Assembly: GCA_902795975.1 (NCBI GenBank)
Contig: CADBNE010000011.1
Span: forward strand, 1-7,370
From: an uncultured Erysipelotrichaceae bacterium
GTDB lineage: Bacteria > Bacillota_I > Bacilli_A > RF39 > UBA660
Reading direction: 5' to 3'
Length of the DNA stretch: 7,370 bases
The notes under the pieces are model-generated. The model searched no databases. It saw only the letters and a program-made list of their open reading frames with translations, and had not been told where the DNA came from. This document shows positions 4,678 to 7,370 of this stretch, piece after piece; position 1 is the stretch's first letter; each line of letters begins with the position of its first letter. The position numbers and the translations under genes are program-made.

Positions 4678-5278
4678 CTCTATAATTTTTTAATACTTCT
4701 TTAGCTTTATTTTTTATTCTATATATAGCATTATCAACCTGTTTAGGTTCTTTATCTAACATATTAGCTATTTCTTTATAATTAAAATATGATATTAATA
4801 AATCGAATACATCAGATTCAAAATCAGTTAATTTTTCCTTAATTAATTTAATTAATTCCTCTGTAGTCTCATCCTCTAATAATATATTTTCAGGATTAGA
4901 AGATTCATCCTTTAATATAAATTCTAAAGTTCCATCATCAGAATCAAAAGAAATTGAATCATTTAAATTTTTATGTTTTAACCTCTGAGCTGAAATTGCT
5001 GTACTAATCAATCTTCTTTCTATACATGTTTTAGCATAAGTATAAAAAGTTATATCTTTTTGCTCATTAAAATACCCTATAGCATGATTTAAACCTATCA
5101 TACCCTCTTGTATCAAATCATTCTTTTCAAGTCCTAAATAAGGACAATTCTTAATAATACGAGTTGCTATAGAAGCAATTAATGGTTCATATTTTTTTAT
5201 AATTATATTATTAGCTTCTTCATTATTTTCATTTATATAATAGATTAGTTCATTATCATTCAAATCAGAATAATTCAT
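4670..5278 (-). CDS. sigH: SigH-type RNA polymerase sigma factor
   Basis: This 202-residue sigma-70 family protein directs RNA polymerase to a specific promoter set. Region 2 spans roughly residues 22-96, with the core-binding stretch DLIQEGMIGLNHAIGYF (54-70) and then FYTYAKTCIERRLISTAI, the -10 recognition helix area. Region 4 (about 150-195) has a helix-turn-helix ending KEPKQVDNAIYRIKNKAKEVL, very like the VDNALQRVKRK pattern of Bacillus SigH. No region 1.1 or 3 is present. Its place after rlmB and ahead of secE agrees with the Bacillota sigH locus, though yacP and rpmG are missing. AAGAGGT eight bases before the ATG is the ribosome binding site. In species that do not sporulate SigH homologues may serve competence or stress; which applies here cannot be seen. 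Confidence 0.88.
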   Translation of the reverse strand: MNYSDLNDNELIYYINENNEEANNIIIKKYEPLIASIATRIIKNCPYLGLEKNDLIQEGMIGLNHAIGYFNEQKDITFYTYAKTCIERRLISTAISAQRLKHKNLNDSISFDSDDGTLEFILKDESSNPENILLEDETTEELIKLIKEKLTDFESDVFDLLISYFNYKEIANMLDKEPKQVDNAIYRIKNKAKEVLKNYREK

Positions 5279-5279
5279 A

Positions 5280-5978
5280 TTATAAACCTCTTATTCTAAC
5301 AGCTTCAAATATAACTACAGCAGTTGCTACAGATGCATTTAAACTATTAACAGTTCCTTGCATAGGAATACTAGCTATAAAATCACATTTTTCTCTAACT
5401 AATCTTCCCATACCACTACCTTCATTACCACATATAATAGCACTCTTACCTCTATAGTCTAACTTTCTATAATCTTCTCCATCCATATCAGTACCAAATA
5501 TCCAATATCCATTTTGTTTCATTTTCTCAATAGTATTAACTAAATTTTTAACTTTAATAATTTTTACTTTTTCAGTAGTACCAACACTTGTTTTAACTAC
5601 AGTACCATTTACATCACAACATCTATCATCAGGAATAATAATTCCATCTACACCAGTAGCTTCACATGTTCTTATAATAGCGCCAAAATTATGAGGATCT
5701 TCTATATGATCTAATATAACTACTAAAGCACTTTCCTTATCTAATATTTCATCAATACTAGCATACTTATAATCAGGTACATCTAATATTATACCTTGAT
5801 GTACACCAGATACTTTTTTATTCATATCTATTTTAGTTAATCTTTGTACTTTAATTTGTTTTCTATTTATTTTATCTAATATATCTCTATCATTAAAACT
5901 ATCTAATAAATATATTTTATTTATTTTTTTATCCTCAGATAAATATTCTTCTGCTACATTACGTCCAAATACGTACAT
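5280..5978 (-). CDS. rlmB: 23S rRNA 2'-O-methyltransferase, RlmB/TrmH (SpoU) family
   Basis: SpoU-type SAM-dependent methyltransferase, most likely acting on a 23S rRNA guanosine (Gm2251 in E. coli numbering). The 232 residues comprise an N-terminal L30e-like substrate-binding domain (about 1-75, with the family opening VFGRNVAEEYL and GVHQGIIL) and the knotted catalytic domain. All three SpoU motifs are present: motif 1 LDHIEDPHNFGAIIRTCEA (89-107), motif 2 IICGNEGSGMGRLV (181-194) and motif 3 IPMQGTVNSLNASVATAV (204-221), forming the trefoil-knot SAM site and dimer surface. The ribosome binding site AGAGGTGA directly follows the mrnC stop, and sigH starts one base past its TAA stop. The exact modified base is inferred from synteny. 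Confidence 0.94.
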   Translation of the reverse strand: MYVFGRNVAEEYLSEDKKINKIYLLDSFNDRDILDKINRKQIKVQRLTKIDMNKKVSGVHQGIILDVPDYKYASIDEILDKESALVVILDHIEDPHNFGAIIRTCEATGVDGIIIPDDRCCDVNGTVVKTSVGTTEKVKIIKVKNLVNTIEKMKQNGYWIFGTDMDGEDYRKLDYRGKSAIICGNEGSGMGRLVREKCDFIASIPMQGTVNSLNASVATAVVIFEAVRIRGL

Positions 5979-5989
5979 AACATCACCTC

Positions 5990-6370
5990 TTAATCTAAAT
6001 TAAATATATAATTCATTATATCATCAATACGACTTTTTTTATCACTTAAATATAAATATCCCATTAATGCTTCAAACCCAGTAGAATATTTATATGTAAC
6101 TATATCAGTATTTTTAGGACTAGTATGCGATTTATGATTACGAGCACGAGTTACAATAGTTAGTTCATCTTCACTTAAGAAATTGCTTTCTATCATACTC
6201 ATTAAGTATTTACATTGTCCTTTCGCGCTTACATATTTTACTGCATTTTTTTGTAATTCATTTACTTTTACTATATTCTTTTTTAATAAATATTCTCTAA
6301 CATATACTTCATATATACTATCACCTAAATAAGCTAGTGCTAAAGAATTAATATATGCAGGATTATTCAT
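5990..6370 (-). CDS. mrnC: Mini-ribonuclease III
   Basis: Mini-RNase III is an RNase III-like dimer without a double-stranded RNA binding domain that trims both ends of 23S precursor rRNA in Gram-positive bacteria. The 126-residue protein shows the catalytic segment LAYLGDSIYEVYVR (residues 12-25, Asp17), the RARNHKSHTSPKN stretch (family RGRNxK) and TGFEALMGYLYL with the second acidic catalytic residue. It ends soon after, as expected. The ATG at 6368-6370 has AGGTG (6376-6380) in front; a TTG at 6383-6385 is rejected. It overlaps the end of rbgA by eight bases (ATGAATAA), so translation is coupled. In Bacillus the upstream neighbour is cysS, not rbgA. Confidence 0.95.
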   Translation of the reverse strand: MNNPAYINSLALAYLGDSIYEVYVREYLLKKNIVKVNELQKNAVKYVSAKGQCKYLMSMIESNFLSEDELTIVTRARNHKSHTSPKNTDIVTYKYSTGFEALMGYLYLSDKKSRIDDIMNYIFNLD

Positions 6371-7235
6371 TATTACACCTATCAAATGTTATATTACTAA
6401 TTAGTCCATTCTTAATATCATTTAATATAACAATATATACTTTATCGTAATCTACACATCCACCTTTAACTAGACATCCCCTTTTACTACCTATCTTTAT
6501 TAAAGTATCTTCATAATTATCATCATTTATTTCATAATCTATATTATATCTACTTAATAATTTTTCAGGGTAATATTTATATAATGTTCTTAATATATAA
6601 TATACTACACTATCTATAGGTAATACTTCTTCTTTAATAGCAGTTAAACTTGCTAAATTATAAGCTACAGTTTCTTCATCTAATTTAGGCCATAATATTC
6701 CTGGAGAATCTAAAAGTTCTAAAGTATCACTAATTCTTATCCAGTTAAGTTGTTTAGTAACACCAGGTTTATTACCTACATTAGATACTTTCTTACCAAC
6801 TAATCTATTTATTAAAGTAGATTTACCTACATTAGGAATACCTACTACTAATACTCTAGTCTTTCTTTTAGTCATACCTTTGTTTTCTCTATTTATATTT
6901 TTTTCTTCCATTATTTTATCTGTTAAACTCATTAATGGTTTTAAACTAGTATTAGCCTCTAAATTAGTCATATATACTATATAGCCTTTATTCTCATAAT
7001 ATGTCTTCCACTTCTTAGTTTCTTCCATATCACATAAATCTATTTTAGTCATAATCATTATTCTTGGCTTATCTTTTATATAATTATCTATATCTTTTAT
7101 TTTAGATGCATAAGGCATACGAGCATCTACTACCTCATATACTACATCTATTAAATTAATACTTTCTGATATTAATCTCTTTGTTTTAGCCATATGACCT
7201 GGATACCAATTTATATTAGTCTTATTTTCATTCAT
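6363..7235 (-). CDS. rbgA: Ribosome biogenesis GTPase RbgA (YlqF)
   Basis: RbgA is a circularly permuted GTPase required for late 50S assembly. The 290-residue length fits. The order of motifs shows the permutation: G4 MTKIDL (62-67, TKxD instead of the common NKxD), then G1 GIPNVGKS (132-139), G2 region PGVTK (157-161) and G3 DSPG (176-179). The N-terminal signature NWYPGHMAKTKR (9-20) and the C-terminal helical RNA-binding domain are also present. The ATG at 7233-7235 lies nine bases after AAAGGAG (7245-7251); the TTG at 7242-7244 abuts that site and is rejected. It leads a cluster of three 23S/50S maturation genes. The upstream gene's TAA shares a base with its ribosome binding site, suggesting cotranscription. 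Confidence 0.96.
   Translation of the reverse strand: MNENKTNINWYPGHMAKTKRLISESINLIDVVYEVVDARMPYASKIKDIDNYIKDKPRIMIMTKIDLCDMEETKKWKTYYENKGYIVYMTNLEANTSLKPLMSLTDKIMEEKNINRENKGMTKRKTRVLVVGIPNVGKSTLINRLVGKKVSNVGNKPGVTKQLNWIRISDTLELLDSPGILWPKLDEETVAYNLASLTAIKEEVLPIDSVVYYILRTLYKYYPEKLLSRYNIDYEINDDNYEDTLIKIGSKRGCLVKGGCVDYDKVYIVILNDIKNGLISNITFDRCNNE
6376..6380 (-). promoter_or_regulatory. RBS that fixes the mrnC start
   Basis: AGGTG lies within the last rbgA codons, five bases before the ATG at 6368-6370. The in-frame TTG at 6383-6385 lies upstream of it, so the 126-residue Mini-RNase III is preferred. Confidence 0.65.
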
Positions 7236-7244
7236 TTGGATCAA

Positions 7245-7251
7245 CTCCTTT
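7245..7251 (-). promoter_or_regulatory. RBS that fixes the rbgA start
   Basis: AAAGGAG lies nine bases before the ATG at 7233-7235 and shares one base with the stop codon of the preceding gene. The TTG at 7242-7244 directly abuts it and is too close to be used. Confidence 0.7.
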
Positions 7252-7370
7252 TATATTAGTTTTTTACTTAACGTTTTTACAACAATTTCTCTATATTCAT
7301 CATCAAATCTTACAAATTCATCAGAATAGAATAGCTTTTTAAATTCATCAAAAGATAACCATTTAACTTC
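7251..7370 (-). CDS. C-terminal fragment of an unidentified protein, Nudix-like tail
   Basis: Thirty-nine codons and a TAA stop (7253-7251) are open up to the right edge; the start lies outside. The fragment begins EVKWLSFDEF, which resembles the E-x-x-W-(V/L)-S-x-D-E segment that follows the catalytic helix in many Nudix hydrolases (for example Ap4A or nucleotide-diphosphate hydrolases), and ends with a charged helix (DDEYREIVVKTLSKKLI). The Nudix box itself would lie outside the window, so this is only a suggestion. Codon use is like that of the neighbours, and the stop overlaps the rbgA ribosome binding site, which supports a real gene in the same operon. Confidence 0.6.
   Translation of the reverse strand, partial: EVKWLSFDEFKKLFYSDEFVRFDDEYREIVVKTLSKKLI

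Noticed and set aside
1..7370. Recoded UGA (Mollicutes code 4), suggested by lack of TGA stops
   Set aside because: Trp codons are TGG and no in-frame TGA is needed in any gene. Twelve stops without TGA are too few to be meaningful in such AT-rich DNA.

Overview
The window is one strand of densely packed housekeeping genes from a very AT-rich, low-GC Gram-positive bacterium (Bacillota, probably a Bacilli or Erysipelotrichia/RF39-like lineage; the placement is inferred from gene content and protein style, not from a search). RbgA, Mini-RNase III, a SigH-type sigma factor and a Bacilli-like NusG support this. All genes are on the minus strand, so transcription runs from high to low coordinates. 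Trp is encoded by TGG and every stop seen is TAA or TAG.

In transcription order: (1) the C-terminal 39 codons of an unidentified protein with a Nudix-like tail (7251-7370); (2) a tight ribosome-maturation block, rbgA/ylqF (50S assembly GTPase), mrnC (Mini-RNase III, 23S end processing) and rlmB (23S 2'-O-methyltransferase), followed by a sigH-like sigma gene. These genes overlap or are 1-25 bases apart, and the block ends in an intrinsic terminator whose stem contains the sigH stop codon; (3) three single genes with their own promoters: a two-TM DUF3592-like membrane protein (ending in its own terminator), a short-chain dehydrogenase, and a J-domain protein with an unrecognised C-terminal part; (4) the translocation/elongation unit secE-nusG plus a 76-residue gene with an Sm-like look, driven by a good promoter; (5) the stalk unit rplK-rplA, with its own extended -10 promoter and rplA running off the window edge.

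The best non-coding signal is a pair of matching RNA elements, one in the rplK leader and one between rplK and rplA. Both have a UGUGG:CCACA outer helix, a 2-nt GA side, a short inner helix and a 7-nt purine-rich opposite side. This is the architecture of the L1-binding site on 23S rRNA and on L1 autoregulatory mRNAs. The intergenic copy can also fold into a competing 8-bp hairpin.

Compared with the usual Bacillota order (cysS-mrnC-rlmB-yacP-sigH-rpmG-secE-nusG-rplK-rplA), rbgA stands where cysS is expected, yacP and rpmG are absent, a three-gene accessory stretch separates sigH from secE, and a small gene sits between nusG and rplK. I see no mobile element, CRISPR array, tRNA or rRNA. No gene-free stretch exceeds about 150 bases.
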